A stretch of 64,000 nt of DNA from Hymenopus coronatus (GCA_030762935.1 CM060900.1:436022259-436086258), one strand, 5' to 3'; shown: positions 19,766 to 32,885, numbered from the stretch's first letter. The notes: generated from the sequence alone by a model not told the origin. Numbers and translations are program-made.

Positions 19766-20570
19766 GGCTAGTACTACCAACATTGTTGAATGTATCATTC
19801 TGTTTACTAATCAGTCACATAACCCTTCAACACTCCAAAGTACAATTTCATTCCCTACATTCCTTCCAGGTGCTTACCTTTTTTATGTCAGGCAGTGTAG
19901 ATAACACAATAAAATACTTAAATTTAACTTTGAACTCTGTTAATATAATTACATGTAGTATTGCAATGGTCCATGCAACAATAAAGATAGTTTAAAAAAA
20001 TTACTTCTGGACTATGGGGAGGACAGAAAATAAAATAAAAGTGTTCTACCCATAACTGAGAAGGGAGCCCAAGACCCCATGCATAGTAGCCTGGTGCTTT
20101 ACTGACTGGGCTAGGAGCAATGATGGCATTGTTGAAGTTATCTAAGAGTGACTTGTTGTACAGGCACTCTTTGTTTCTGTAAATACATCTGTTTAATAAA
20201 TACATCTATGGCAACTTTGGACCATTGTATGTAGAGGTGTGGCTAACATTTATTTTGGTGTAATCGATATAACTGTCATGATTACAGCATGATAATGGTT
20301 ATATGTAATGGTTAAGTTATTTGTATCAATGGTTATTGCATTTGGCAGTTATATTACATATAAAGGTTATCAGTACTGAGTAAGTTATTTGTTCTAATGT
20401 TTATCATGTCTGCTGTTACGTTGGAATAATGGTTACCAGTCAAGATTAGCTGTAACTATGTATCTATAGGAATGATGTCTGCACAGATATATTTTGATAT
20501 TTCATAGTATCTAAAAAGAAGTTTTTGTAACTGTGGAAACACTTTTATTACTCAACATGGCAAAATAATG

Positions 20571-20613
<43 letters not shown>

Positions 20614-21750
20614 ACACACACACCAAAATGCATTGCTTCGAGTTTCCTTCGTAATGGCTAAGATGTTCCCGCCTTGAGTGCACTTCTCTTAGCATGTGCA
20701 GATGGGTACAATTGCCAAAAAATCATGCAAACGGGGCCGGAAGAATGCAGTTGTACAAAATCGATAAAGAATATTCAATTTACAATTATGATATGTTTGA
20801 TAACATGGCATACCTTTCATCTTCGAGGTTTAATTCCAGAAATATATATCTGTTTGTTGTTTATTGTTTCTTATGTAAGGTTAAAGGGTAAATATCCATG
20901 ATACCAATTCCAAAGGAGTGAAAGCTGTAGGTACACACCTTCACACGTGCTTTTGGAATTAAAAAATTGGAAAAATTTCTTATCTATTTAAGCAATCTTG
21001 AAGAATAGACTTGCTGACAGTTTGCACATTTGGATCTTGATTCACTATTGTTAAAACAATATCTTACCAGCACATACATATTTAGTTACTAATCAGCATT
21101 AGCAGTTTATTCATACCCATCATGTATAAAAACTTTTGCACTTAAATAAGTGATTTGAGTACCATCTTAATGCATTAAATGTAGTTTGTTGGCTAAGTGA
21201 GAACTGATGTGTTAAATTATGACCATGACCTGCATTCAAAGTAATATGAAGCACGTATGAACCATCTTGCAGCTCTGCGTGATGATTACTCAAACTAAAC
21301 ACCAGTGGCTAATTCATGAGAGTGAGTATGTTCTATGTCTGAATTGTATAGATGAGCTGAGATGTATGAGAACCTAAATATAAATCTCACATAATGCAAA
21401 CATAGCAAAGCAAAAGCACACCATTTTTGCCAACTTCAACATGACTAAAATGAATATAACAATTTAAATATTCTCTTAGGGTGTTAGATAAAACTTAAAG
21501 ATTGACACTTTGAAATGCGATGATACGAGAAAAGAAAAACATTAGTGCCCAAAGGTACATTATTTTTTTTTTTAATTGTTTCATTTAACTTCAATGGTCA
21601 TATCGGGGGATTTGACTTGTGAAACAACTCTTATTACTGTAGGCTAGAACATTAGGTTAATCATTATTATATTACTAATACACACACACATTCACTCTCA
21701 CATTCACACTTCCAGACTCTGTGGGGAATAGGGAATAAATCTGGTTAAAG
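19766..21750. other. non-coding stretch with a CT microsatellite
   Basis: A TC dinucleotide run occupies about 20574-20609, followed by a short ACAC tract. No gene was recognised; open frames are short and AT-driven. Confidence 0.55.
20574..20609 (+). repeat. (TC)n microsatellite
   Basis: About 18 uninterrupted TC units, followed by a few CA units. Confidence 0.95.
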
Positions 21751-21756
21751 AAAAAT

Positions 21757-21813
21757 TCCCCGCCCGAGCCGGGAATCGAACCCGGGACCTCCGGGTGAGA
21801 GGCACATTATTGT
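21757..21813 (-). repeat. tRNA-derived SINE fragment (3' half of a tRNA-like sequence)
   Basis: The minus strand reads GAGGTCCCGGGTTCGATTCC then CGGCTCGGGCGGGG. It contains a perfect B box (GGTTCGATTCC) within a 5-bp T-stem (CCGGG/CCCGG). The 5' half (D arm and A box) is not present, so this is not a functional tRNA gene. It is best read as a truncated tRNA-derived SINE. Confidence 0.6.
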
Positions 21814-24800
21814 TTAGCATCATTACATCAGAAAAGATGCAGATTATCTCAATTCACATAGGTTCACAGCAAAAAAGAGTTAGTAGGCTTTTTTCTTGCC
21901 AGATGGCATATTAAATCAACATGTCACTCCAACTTTTTGAGGAGGATATTAATACTGCATAATGGGATAATTATTACTTCCAGATAGCAACAGCAACACA
22001 CATACAGGAAGGATGTCACCCAGACTCGATAAAAGTTAACAACTGTTAAGTAACTGTCTTCGTTATTTTGGAACCATAACTTTGTATTCATTACTTTTGT
22101 AACCAATTAGTTACTATTCAACACAGTTAATTAAGGTATGGTCAGAAAGTGTGAAAATGATATATAAGTTATGTATTGCAGAAAGAATAACTACCTTAGC
22201 AGTAGCTAGAGAATTTGCAACTTCTGTGTCTGCCATTTTCCTAAAACATACTGCCACTGATGTGGTGTTGTGGGTAAATATGTTCATAGTAGATAGCATA
22301 CAAATCAGTAGCACATGTACTATTCTGTGGCACCATTTCTTGTACAAAAAATGCTTTTCTGTACAGGACTTATGAGAAGTTTATAATAGTTGGAGTATAT
22401 GTGCAGAGTTTGTGACCAATTTTCTGTTTCTGCAAAGAAACTAGAAAAACAAAATACTCTGCAGGAAGAGAACATTCTTGTGATCATAATTCACGTTATC
22501 ACCACAATTCACTCTTCCAAAATTCATGATTTGATTGTATTAGTAGTATAAAGAAAATCTCTTTAGCATTTGCATTTCAGAGAGTTGTAGAAAAAAGAGA
22601 GACTGCTTCTGTATTACTTTTCCAAAACCATTCCAGAAGATGTGTCTGAAAGGAGGTAGAATAGTCTCACAAGCTACTTCATTCATCAGATAGGAACTTT
22701 TTGCTCACACTTAACTGTTCCTCTTGGATCTGTGCTAGATATTACTTATCACTTATCTATGACGATTACACATCTTTACAATAATTTAAGGCTGGTTCAC
22801 AACAACCAAAATAGCATACAACACTTTAGCTCATAATGACCTTGTTAATGAGAATGTGAATATATACGTATATTGACAGCAAAGTGGACAGTCGGCTTTG
22901 CAGATTGGGATCTCATTTACAAATGACCAATGATATGCTTCCAATTTAGCAGCATAATGCAGGTAAAAATATAAAAATCTGATGAGTAATTATCATCAAA
23001 ATGTGGATGCATCAAGTTATTTATAGACAAATGAAAGTTGAGCACCACATCACCTCACCTGGCTTAAAGCCTGAGAACACTTGGAATTTGTTTATTGTTC
23101 TTAGTAATTTCTACTGTTTTAGAAGCAACACTAGTTTTGTATTACATATATAAAAACTACATGTAGCTTTAGCTAAAACTAGCTTTATTGATCTTGAGTG
23201 AGTCAGGATGTGAGATCAGAATGCAGATTTGCCAGATTTGCTTTCTTTCTTGCATTTTTATTGGGACTCATAAGAGCTCTAGCAGCCGTTTCATATCAGG
23301 CTGCCTTAAATAACAGTGAAGAGTAATATGCTTAATAAGGGCCTAATGTGCCACACCCAGGAACCAGAAGGTTAAAACTTGGCCAGGTCTTCATTTCTGT
23401 TCTCGAGATCCAGGAAAGGTTCCCATTAATTTTCTACACTTGCATTGTAATACATGTCTTTCAACTTTGTCCTATTTTGGTTACGATTGTCAGTTATTGT
23501 GAACCAGCTCTTAGAAGAACTCTCTTTCGCATTGTGTTAAAATAGGCATTTAACCCTTGCCAATGGAAACAATTGCCAATGACTGTATACATATACCAGC
23601 AAAACTTAAGGAAATGTGTATGTAATTGGTTGAGGGCTGGTAGAGTAAAGGAATATTAAGCATGAAACCTTCATGTTAACATAACATTTTAGTGACTAAG
23701 ATTCTAATCTGAAATGTTGTAAGATGAGTGATAAAAGAAAAAAGAATTTCTCTTAAGCTTTAAACCATGTTTATTAAGTTCCTTTTTCCACAAAATAATA
23801 CAGCTTTTTATCAATGTTGTGCTTGTTGTAGTGCACATAATGCATGCTGATTCCATAGTGGATTATTAAACCATTAAAACTGTATGTCAGCTACCACAAG
23901 CTTTACCATGAATTACATGTGCATAGGTCAGCCTCCATTATTATTGTTATTTTTTTCCACCCTTTATCTCAGATCAGCATAACATTTGTTACCTGCACAT
24001 TATTAAGAAATCTATGTTGTGATGACCTTAATATTAACTATCATAAATAACTTAAAGAGTCTTAACTAAAAGAAATAATTCATTAATCAGCAAGCAGAAG
24101 CCTCCTATTAGCACAGTCGTTTTCCTTGATTTATTAAGAACTTACGACTTAGGTAAATATGAATATGTTGTCTGCTTGCTAAACTGGTATGTGCATACCA
24201 TTATCAGTTCTTAGCACATCTCAGAACAAATCTTTTGACTTCTATGAAGCAAATCTGCAACCTTAAGTACACATTAGATTTGTCTCTAATGCTCTCTGCT
24301 ACAGTGTATTCTATTTTAGACAATAAGAACCATTTACAATATGTAATTGATAACCAAGGTTATTGATATTTTTTGGGTGAGGGGGGGGGAAGAGGCTCCA
24401 TAGAAATCCTAGATTTATTATAAAAGATGCCGGCATTCAAATTATTTTTAAAACAAATATCTTACTCTTGCAGTTCACAGCCAATCTTTCTTTCCCCTTG
24501 TATTTGAGCAATAAACATTTAACAATAAGTCTTACAAAATAAATAACATTAGTTACCTCCATAAAAATAAATATTTTTATTTGTACAAAGGTTTTACCAA
24601 ATGCACTATAAATTGTGCAGGATTCCCAATAGCTGCTTAATTCATTATTTGAAACTTGCATGCATTAGGATAAGTGATGTAAATTATGAAAAGTAAATAA
24701 TTGAATTTAAAATTCTGTAAAAGTCTTCAGTTAATGTTTTAGCTGAAGGAGTACATAAACCAGTTTACATTACTTTTGTATTTCCCAAAGTAATTACAGT

Positions 24801-25489
24801 GATAGTCGCTTCAAGTACACAGGTTAAAAATAAATATAAACCAAAAGAATTCTTTTCTCATGTGCACTCCTAGGATCATGAGGTCACAAGTGTCATGATT
24901 TTACAATATCAAGAATTAAATAGGTCATGTAATATTAATCTTAGGAGTTAGAAAGAAAGATAGGTATATAACAAATATATATTCTTATTTGTTTATATCC
25001 TTAAATGTGATGCTAGTCTCATACATGACATTATATTATCAAATCAATATTACCTATTCATTCTACTATGAAAGTTGCTATTTTTTCCTTTCTTCCAAAT
25101 TTATCAGGCACATGTTTGCACTGATAGAACAAACATGCCTGCACTTCCAGAGTTAACTATGCACTTGACAGCCATATGAGGTGGTCAGCTGCTAAGGTTA
25201 TAAACATATCTAGGAATGAGAGGTATACAGCACCCTTGTTGTAATATATTTACATCACTCCTCAGTTGGGACCATGCTTCTGCTTCTTGCATATGTAAAT
25301 TGTACCAGTGTCTTTTATTTTATATGTAAGTGCAATTATTGCACTTGTAAGACAAAATGCATATGATAATAGTGTATGGAGTGGTTATGTAAACAAGCTT
25401 AACACTATTTTTGAGTGTTTTATTTTATGGGTATAAGGGTTTGGTAGTTGTGGTTTTGCCATGTAATTAAACGTAACTTTGTTTTAAAA
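21814..25489. other. non-coding stretch
   Basis: About 3.7 kb of AT-rich sequence. I found no coding domain, RNA gene, inverted repeat pair or obvious transposon fragment. Open frames up to 77 codons look random. Confidence 0.55.
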
Positions 25490-26690
25490 TGGCCTATAGT
25501 CCTGATAGAGCCAGAAAACATATTAGAAAAGGTTATAACTTATCGAAAGTCAAGTCTGGGAGATGGTATATGCAGAAGGAAAATATTTGGAATGAAAAAA
25601 GAAAAATGGGGGACCTCTTATTCTGGTGCAAAAGTTAGTTGAGAGAACTGCTGCAGCCTTAAGCGTAAGTAAAAGAACAGTATTAAAAATAGGCAAGGAA
25701 ATGTTTGAAATAAAGGAAAAATGTGGCCTATCAACAGTTGTTAAAACTCCTGGAAAAATAAGACGAGGCAATAGATACTTTCAAAATTAGATTCCTTTCA
25801 AAAGGAAACAGTTTTTTGCCACATGTATAACTATTATAAAAGAAAAGAGTACTAAACCAAATAGCAAACTTTAAAAGTGTAAAGTTCAACTCAATTTTTA
25901 GTTTAATATTCCAGGTTCATTGTGTCGATTCCCATTCCTAATTTGCCTAATCAAAAAATTGTTAGTGTTATTAAAACCTCTGATCCTCTTCAGCACATCC
26001 AGGTTTTCTCTAAGGAAAGTACTATATGATATGGGATTCTACTGGAAAAAGAGTTTAAATAGAAACATGCCTATGGAAAGGGCAGACATTGAGGAATGTA
26101 AGGGGGATGGACTTAAACAGACCAGTATGGCTAAACTAAACTTGGGGGCACCTGTGTTTCAGAGGGTTGGACAGATGGGAGTATCAATAAAATTAGGTGG
26201 GGGGGGAGGCTTTCATCACCCATGCCTTCTACTGAATTTGTTCCAAATCAAAAAGGACAGATTACCATGAAGAGATGGATGCTAATTGCTTCAAAAAGTG
26301 GTTTGAAGAACAGTTCTTGAGTAACTTAAACAGCTCTTCATTTATTGTGATGGATAATGCACTATGTCAAGGGGTCTACAATGCAGGCTCAAAAAGCAAA
26401 AATTATGACTGGCTAAATAGGAGCAACATTCAGGCCCTTTTACAGTAGGGCCAAAAATCACTGGAAGACCTGAAAAAAATTGAGCTAATGGAACTTGTTC
26501 AATATCATAAGCTTACATTCCCTAAGTGTATTATAGATGAAATAGCTAAGAGCCAATTCATACTTAAAGCAATAAGTGAAGTGATGCAAGAAGACTCATA
26601 TAAGGTAGTTGGGCAAATGAAAGTCGTTCTAGAGAATGTGTGGAAAGAAGGAATTTCAGAGAGAAAGAAATTGAAAGTGTCATTATAAAC
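25490..26690 (+). pseudogene. DDE transposase fossil of a widespread insect Tc1/mariner-superfamily group
   Basis: Several short segments read in order. YSPDRARKHI and LVERTAAALSVSKRTVLKIG are a helix-turn-helix region. LRKVLYDMGFYWKKSLNRN is a second DNA-binding block. FIVMDNALCQ is the second catalytic Asp, usually MDNAPYH. ELVQYHKLTFPKCIIDEIAK is a conserved linker before the last catalytic residue. This order matches insect DDE_3-type transposases. At least six stops or frameshifts separate the segments and the last catalytic motif is missing. No terminal inverted repeats were found. Confidence 0.72.
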
Positions 26691-27989
26691 GTATGCAATT
26701 CAGGTGACAGTGATAGTGAATTTAGGGGAACCAGCAAATAGGAAGAAGATAACTTGGGAGAGTAGCCACCAGACATTACATCAACAGCAAGTAACCATGA
26801 GGCAGTGGCAACGCCAGGTGCATAGTTAATTCTCCCAGACTTTATGTATATAGTCAGAAGTAAAACAGCAGTTGCTTATATTTTGGTTTTTCAGAGACAC
26901 TACTTGCATCACGTAACTGCAGTTAAATAAACTTAGCTAATCTGTAGTAATAAACAAAAGTAAAATTTTCCTTTTCTTCCTTGGCAGAATATAATGCAAA
27001 CAATTTCATTGTACTACTGGGCATTCCAAGAAATGGGATTCATTTATATTTTAAAGCATTAATTTGATAGGTATTTCATAGCTACAGAAGATTGAAATTC
27101 TTGTTGCCATCAAGACTTCCAAATCAGGGTTAAGTCCTGGCAGTTTCTAAAACGTATGCACTTGTGCAAATATCAAAGCCTTCAGCTCCTTAAATGAACT
27201 TCTGTGCTACAACTGGACTTCAGTTTCAATCAGTTCACAAATGACAAAACAGCTATGTCCAAAAGAAAGTTAATTTAATTCATTTAGAGCAAATAACTGT
27301 AAATTATGCTACTTATAAGGATGTACTTTAATCAATATCACTTCAAAGAAGGTTTGAATGTATATTAAGTGATTACAATTTTCAGTTTAATGTGTTTCAT
27401 TTCCTTTAAGACACACTCAAGTATCAAGATGATGAAAATGTACAAAATAAAGCTATAAAACGTAGGATGTAAGTTCAGCTCTAATATACAGTACAGAGTT
27501 TTGTTTATACAGCTGGCCCATATAAAGTGCTACTGGTGAATATCTCTTAAAAAAAAAAATGCCAATCTTATAGGAGCAATTGGCCTTTCAAATTGTAAAT
27601 ATGGAAAATATTTTCATGAGATCCCTTATGGGGTCTGGAGATCCCAACCTGAGAAACATTTTTTTTTCTAAAATAAATTGTTGAGCTGTTACCTCCCTCA
27701 TGAACTCAGGGAGAAAATAAAGGTATCAAATGGAAGAACATGGGTATTGTGGTTTCAAAGTCTCCTGAACTTCTAAAATACACCACCTTACGCAGTTAGT
27801 GATGTTGATTATTTACCTTGGCTCTTGAAAATTAAAAATTGGCAGATTTTGATGTAGAGGTAGATATGATTTTATTATAGGTGAATGCACAGGAGAAATT
27901 ATCAAAATGCATTGGGAATGTTCATTGAGAGATGCAGGATGCAAATGTAGAATATGAAATTTAAACAACTGGAAACACGACTATGTAAG
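26691..27989. other. non-coding stretch
   Basis: AT-rich sequence between two transposase fossils, with no coding signal recognised. Confidence 0.5.
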
Positions 27990-28735
27990 TATAAAGAACA
28001 ATAATCGCTTGAAGGTGAAATCAAAACTGAATGATGAAAATAGTATTAATACTCTAGCTGCTGTCAACGTGAATTGCACAAAGTCAGTGGGATTAGCTGC
28101 ACTTCTGTATAGTGGATACTGAAGCAGCAGAAATACCATCCCTGTTGTTTGTGTTTGCATCGAGAACTTACACAGAGATTTTAGCATTGAGTTGTTTTTT
28201 TGCGAGTGGTTATCCACTGTCATTGCAGAGAATGGTTCATTCTTGGCAAACATTATTTTTCAATGAAGCAACATTCTCAAATACTGGACAAGTTAGTAGG
28301 CATAATTATTGGGCATCTGAAAACCCCAAAATTGTTGGTTGCTAAATGAGGAATTCTTGATAACCTTGTCATCAGCCCTTACCTCTTTGAAGGCACAATT
28401 ACTGGTGAATCGTATTGCCATTTTCTCAACCTTGAATTACCTGCCTTATTGAAAAACGTATCCTTCAGTGTGAGAAGAGAAATGTGGTATCAGCAGAATG
28501 GTGCACCGTCACATTTTTCAATATGCAATCTAAATCAGAATTTTGGTGATAGGTGGATTGCAAGTACAGAACCTATCATCTGGCCCCCTCGTACACGTGA
28601 CTTAACAACCTTGGGCTTCTCTTTATGGGGATACAAAAAACAGAAACTCATGTTTAAAGCACCTAAAATCAAAGGGAATATGAAATACGTTAAGCTTGTC
28701 ACATTATTAGCCCATGTATGTTAGCAGAGGAAACA
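27990..28735 (+). pseudogene. second DDE transposase fossil (insect Tc1/mariner-like)
   Basis: Fragments in order are FCEWLSTVIAEN-like sequence near 28200, TGQVSRHNYWASENPKIVG, then FEGTITGESYCHFLNLELPA, MWYQQNGAPSHFS (second catalytic motif, normally QQDGAPPH) and PIIWPPRTRDLTTLGFSLWG (third motif, normally WPPRSPDLTPLDFFLWG). These are the hallmarks of a transposase family very common in insects. The catalytic Asp of QQDGA is Asn and the Asp of TPLD is Gly. Frames shift at least twice, so the copy is dead. Confidence 0.78.
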
Positions 28736-29569
28736 TTTCCAAAAAAATTGTCAAATGTCAGATGTTAAAAGTCACATAGAGTAATTTGAATAATTTGACT
28801 TTTTTATTTAGTACTATTTTCTACTAATTTATAGATCATCCTATAACAGCTAAACAATTCCTTCTGGGAAAAAAAATGTTTTAATATAAGTTGCTTAGTT
28901 TATTGTGAGGAACCTATAAATACAAAAAAATTGTGAGGTTTCATTTAAAATTCTGAGGTTGGGCCCTGCAAATATTTTCCACACCACAATTTGAAAGGTC
29001 CCTTGTTCCTACCAGACATACACGATTTGGGATTCTTGGCATTTAGTTTTTTATGTTCATATAAGAGATATTCATCTGGAACACTTTGTATGGGTTATCC
29101 TGTATAGTTGAAGCATCTTAAAATTGTTCATAGATAATAAAGTTTAGTAAATACAAGAGTTAACATGCAGTTCTATGAAGATGTCTATATTGTTGCTAAG
29201 CAATATGAATTGCATAAAGTTGTTAAGATGTTTCTCTCTTAGTTTGCAAAGTTTCTTATACCAGAGGAGAATAAAAAAATATAATATGTTTGCCAGAGAT
29301 TTACATTTGAAGAGAATTTAGTCACCACCAGTAATTCCAAACCTAATTTTCCTTTCTGAAGCTCTATGAAAACTGGTTTATAAGTTTAAAGACTCATCAA
29401 CAAATTATTTCAAATGGACATTTTAATTTTGCTTAAACTAAGTACTGACCATAAGGTAATTTATGTGGGGCAGAAATCTGTTTCTTTCCCTCTATGTATT
29501 TTCTAAACAGTTCACTTCAGTATTTTAATAGAAGATAAAAGTCTTCCTTTTGTGCCTTTAGCAGGATAA
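28736..29569. other. probable 3' UTR and downstream flank of the desaturase gene
   Basis: The desaturase stop lies at 29570-29572 on the minus strand, so its 3' UTR should extend into this region. TTTATT (AATAAA on the minus strand) occurs near 28913, a possible polyadenylation signal. Transcript end not determined. Confidence 0.4.
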
Positions 29570-29888
29570 TTACTTCGTTTTTCTGTTCAATACTTGAGCC
29601 TCTTTTTTCTCTTCCTCAGTCAGATCTTTGTCCTCCCATCCCCATACTTCATGAGTCCCATCTCCTGTTCTCTTCACTCTGCTCTGTATCATTGACATTG
29701 ACACAGTCTTAAGGTCATATGCCCAGCCAATTCTAGCAAAGAAGTCAATGAAGGCAGTTGTGAAATTTGCACTATAGTTGCCGAGTTCAGCTGTTTTGTA
29801 GTCCCATGGGAACACATGATGGTAGTTGTGCCATCCTTCTCCAAGAGCAAAGACTGCTACTCCCAGGTTTTCAGAGGGGTTGATATTC
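29570..29888 (-). CDS. acyl-CoA delta-9/delta-11 desaturase, last coding exon
   Basis: The enzyme is a di-iron membrane protein of the endoplasmic reticulum that puts a double bond into fatty acyl-CoA, using cytochrome b5 as electron donor. Insects use it for membrane lipids, cuticular hydrocarbons and pheromones. This exon begins after an acceptor (tctttttaaag) with one base that completes the Lys codon of YDK. It encodes NINPSENLGVAVFALGEG, the third histidine box WHNYHH, FPWDYKTAELGNYS, IGWAYDLK, a charged tail, then a stop at 29570. All of this is typical of the family C-terminus. The reading frame is intact. It splices to 46112-46297. Whether it is desat1-like or a lineage-specific paralogue cannot be told from two exons. 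Confidence 0.95.
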
Positions 29889-29984
29889 CTTTAAAAAGAT
29901 TATATTATGTAATACTATGAAGTCAGACAGTTATGGATGGAATAAGTGTCATGAACACCAACATAACCTGTGAAGATAAGAGTC

Positions 29985-30095
29985 AGACTGAAAAACCAGA
30001 ATTTGAACCACGGATCTTAAATCAGGAGATGCATGGTTCAAATCACAACTACAGCTCTAAGGTGTTTGGTCTGACTCTACCTTTCCAACTGCTGT
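29985..30095. repeat. foldback SINE, older copy
   Basis: The left arm contains agagtcagactgaaaaac and ttgaaccacggatc. The right arm contains gatgcatggttcaaatc and ggtctgactctacc. The two arms are imperfect reverse complements and each contains the B-box-like GGTTCAAATC. It matches the better-preserved foldback SINE at 32899-33120, including the terminal GTCAGACT words. No target-site duplication was resolved. Confidence 0.6.
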
Positions 30096-30117
30096 CCTGA
30101 CACATATAGTGTGGTAT

Positions 30118-30119
30118 TA

Positions 30120-30169
<50 letters not shown>
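30118..30169 (+). repeat. (AAT)n microsatellite
   Basis: About 17 AAT units in the desaturase intron, followed by a short ATC run. Confidence 0.95.
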
Positions 30170-30852
30170 CATCATCACCTCATTGATACCTTCAATCATA
30201 CATTGCAGTTAGTCATGCTGTGATATGGAAATGTCAAATCATTTAACAATTTAGTTTTAAAACATAATATGTAGTTAATAAGATTATTTATAAAGTAAAA
30301 AAAAACATCAAGTGTGAATATACAACTAAATTTACAATACAAATATGTTTAATAAGAACAATAAATATATGACCATGATAATCACTGTTAGGATTTTTAG
30401 GTGCAAATTTCAGATAAAAAAGGAAGTTAAAGAAGTTCAAAAAAAAAAATGCTGGTTTATTCAACCAATTCAACAGTTTCTCTTTCCTCTATTTTAGTTT
30501 CTTGAATTACAAACAAGTACATCAAATTAATAATCGTCAAAAGAAAGGAAAAAAACATGAAACTGTTTACTTTAACCGAAGCATCTCTACATTTTTAAAG
30601 GTCTGTTTCTATTAGGAGGTGACATAACTTTGTAGATGCTAAAGCTTCTTTTGACATCCGGAGAAACCAGTGGGTCAAATCTTGTATTCACTCAGAATGG
30701 CAACTCTACAGATGTGGCAAATTCCTCAATGTCTTGATTTTTCTGAAGGCTACACTCAAGTTTGTCTTTGTCAAAGCCATCTGACTCCTCCCTCATGGAA
30801 GTGAGAATATCCCACTGTTTTTCCTTTTCCAGATCTTGTTCATCTAATCATA

Positions 30853-32187
30853 CGAGGGCCGTTCAGAAAGTAACCTCCGATCGGTCACAGTGCGGGTAGT
30901 GGGGGGAGTATCGACGCCATCTGTGCATTCACGCACTCAGCAGGTCAGTCGGCATCAAGCCGTGGTCGAGTGAAAGTCGTACCTGCGCTAGTTTAGTGTT
31001 TGTGGCCGTTTGAAATGTGTACTGCAATAGAAAACCCCGCCAAATGTGAAGTGCGTGCTGTTATAAGGTTTTTTACAGCCAAAGGATATTCTGCAGCAGC
31101 TATTCATCGTGAGCTTTGTGCCGTGTACGGACCAAGAGTTATGAGTGAAGGAGTGGTCCGTGAATGGGTACGTTTATTTAAAAGTGGACGAGAAAACGTT
31201 CATGATGAAGAGAGGAGTGGTAGACCATCATTGGTCACGGACGAACTCGTTCAGACAGTTGATGCAAAAGTTCGTGAAAACCGACGTTTCACAATGTCGG
31301 AGTTGTCTACTGATTTTCCACAGATTTCTAAGACTTTCTTGTACGAGATAGTGACAGCAAGATTGGGTTACCGTAAGTTCTGTGCACGATGGGTGCCCAA
31401 AATTCTTACCGACCACCACAAAACTCAAAGAATGGCCTCTGCATTAGACTTTCTGTCACGTTATGAGGCCGAAGGTGAACCATTGTTAAACAGAATCGTG
31501 ACCGGGGACGAAACCTGGATTAAGTACGTGAACCCTGAGGCAAAAGAACAATCAAAGATGTGGGCACATTCAAATTCGCCTACCAAACCAATAAAAGCCC
31601 GGCAAGATTTTTCTGCCCGAAAATTGATGGCAACGGTGTTTTGGGATTCAAAAGGGGTGTTGTTGGTTGAATTCATGGAACGTGGGACGACCATTAATCG
31701 AGACGTGTACTGTGAAACACTAAAACAATTACGACGGGCTATACAGAACAAACGCCGTGGTATGCTGACTTCCGGTATCGTTTTTTTGCACGATAACGCC
31801 CGTCCTCACTCTGCTCGCAGAACAACAGCCCTTCTTGAGTCCTTCAAGTGGGATGTTGTCAATCATCCACCTTACAGCCCAGATCTGGCGCCAAGCGATT
31901 ATCACCTCTTCATGCATATGAAGAAATGGCTCGGGTCCCAGCGGTTTGATGACGACGAAGAGCTCAAAGATGCGGTCACAGGCTGGCTCCAGGCACAAGC
32001 GGGTGATTTTTATGCAGAAGGAATTTCAAAGCTTGTGAACAGATACGATAAGTGCCTCAATCGTTATGGAAACTATGTAGAAAAATAGTGCAAAGATGTA
32101 GTTGTAAGATGTATATATTAAAATATTTTTATTTAACTTGGTGAATTTCTTGCAATCGACCGGAGGCTACTTTCTGAACGGCCCTCG
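30853..32187 (+). mobile_element. complete mariner transposon
   Basis: The left inverted repeat starts CGAGGGCCGTTCAGAAAGTA, and the right end reverse-complemented reads CGAGGGCCGTTCAGAAAGTA. Similarity continues with few mismatches for about 32 bp. TA dinucleotides flank both ends (30851-30852, 32188-32189). Length is 1335 bp. The transposase gene inside is uninterrupted, so the element may be young or even active. It sits in the minus-strand hAT-like fossil, inside the desaturase intron, in opposite orientation to the host gene. Confidence 0.96.
31015..32088 (+). CDS. mariner transposase, intact
   Basis: This enzyme excises and reinserts the mariner at TA sites. The ATG at 31015 gives 357 residues, close to the usual 345-350; an upstream TTG at 31000 is in frame but is not a credible start. 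The N-terminal half has two helix-turn-helix units (IRFFTAKGYSAAAIHRELCA; FTMSELSTDFPQISKTFLYE). The catalytic triad is DD34D: Asp in VTGDETWI, Asp in FLHDNARPHSA, and the last Asp in HPPYSPDLAPSDYHLF, with exactly 34 residues between the second and third. WVPKILTDHHKTQRM is the conserved linker. No stop, frameshift or missing catalytic residue is visible. Confidence 0.97.
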   Translation: MCTAIENPAKCEVRAVIRFFTAKGYSAAAIHRELCAVYGPRVMSEGVVREWVRLFKSGRENVHDEERSGRPSLVTDELVQTVDAKVRENRRFTMSELSTDFPQISKTFLYEIVTARLGYRKFCARWVPKILTDHHKTQRMASALDFLSRYEAEGEPLLNRIVTGDETWIKYVNPEAKEQSKMWAHSNSPTKPIKARQDFSARKLMATVFWDSKGVLLVEFMERGTTINRDVYCETLKQLRRAIQNKRRGMLTSGIVFLHDNARPHSARRTTALLESFKWDVVNHPPYSPDLAPSDYHLFMHMKKWLGSQRFDDDEELKDAVTGWLQAQAGDFYAEGISKLVNRYDKCLNRYGNYVEK

Positions 32188-32885
32188 TATATTAGCTGCA
32201 GTCAGGTACTTGTAACTATGGACAGATTATAGTTTTCTGAAATCATGTATTTTCTCTGGTAACAGATGTTGCTGTGCCTTGGAAACTGCATTTGTATCAG
32301 CTGGATCCAAAGAAAGCACAAACTCTCCAATTTTGTCAAAATTCTCACACAATATAGTAAGTAGCGCAGTCAATCTAAGATCAACAGCGAGTAATGATCA
32401 GGAAATTTGGAAGAGGCAGGCCAGTGGTTTCCCTGTAGGCGACAACACAACTGGGAGCTTTCAGTAGAATGTTCTTCATGGCAGAGATGAATTGATTTGC
32501 AATGTATTCGTTCCTTATGGATTCACAAACCCTGTAAAGGGCATGAACATGCTTCAACTTAGGAAATAAAGGTTCAATTGGTTAACAGCTGAAACCATGT
32601 ATGGAGCCTGGTCCATAACCACAAGAAGGTTTTCAATCTTGATACCGTAGGCCAGAGTTTTTGGCAGAAGTCCATAATTGATTTGATTACTGTACTAACA
32701 TTTGCTTTATGCAGCTCACATATTTTTAACAATATGGGTTTAACTTTCCCCCTGTTAAGAGAAAAACTAAAATGCTAAAATGTTCAAAAAATGTTGTTAC
32801 CATTGAGTCTATGGTTTCATTCTCAATGATTCCCACATCGCAATCACACACTTTCTCCTTAATTCTTTTTATAGTTTCTTGGTTA

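Noticed and set aside
21757..21813. Possible tRNA gene on the minus strand
   Set aside because: Only the T-arm half is recognisable; there is no D arm, A box or complete acceptor stem pairing. It fits a SINE fragment better.
30118..30169. AAT tract considered as a CRISPR-like or satellite array
   Set aside because: It is a simple trinucleotide microsatellite without spacers.
31000..31014. Upstream in-frame start for the mariner transposase
   Set aside because: The codon is TTG. The ATG at 31015 gives a protein of normal mariner form.
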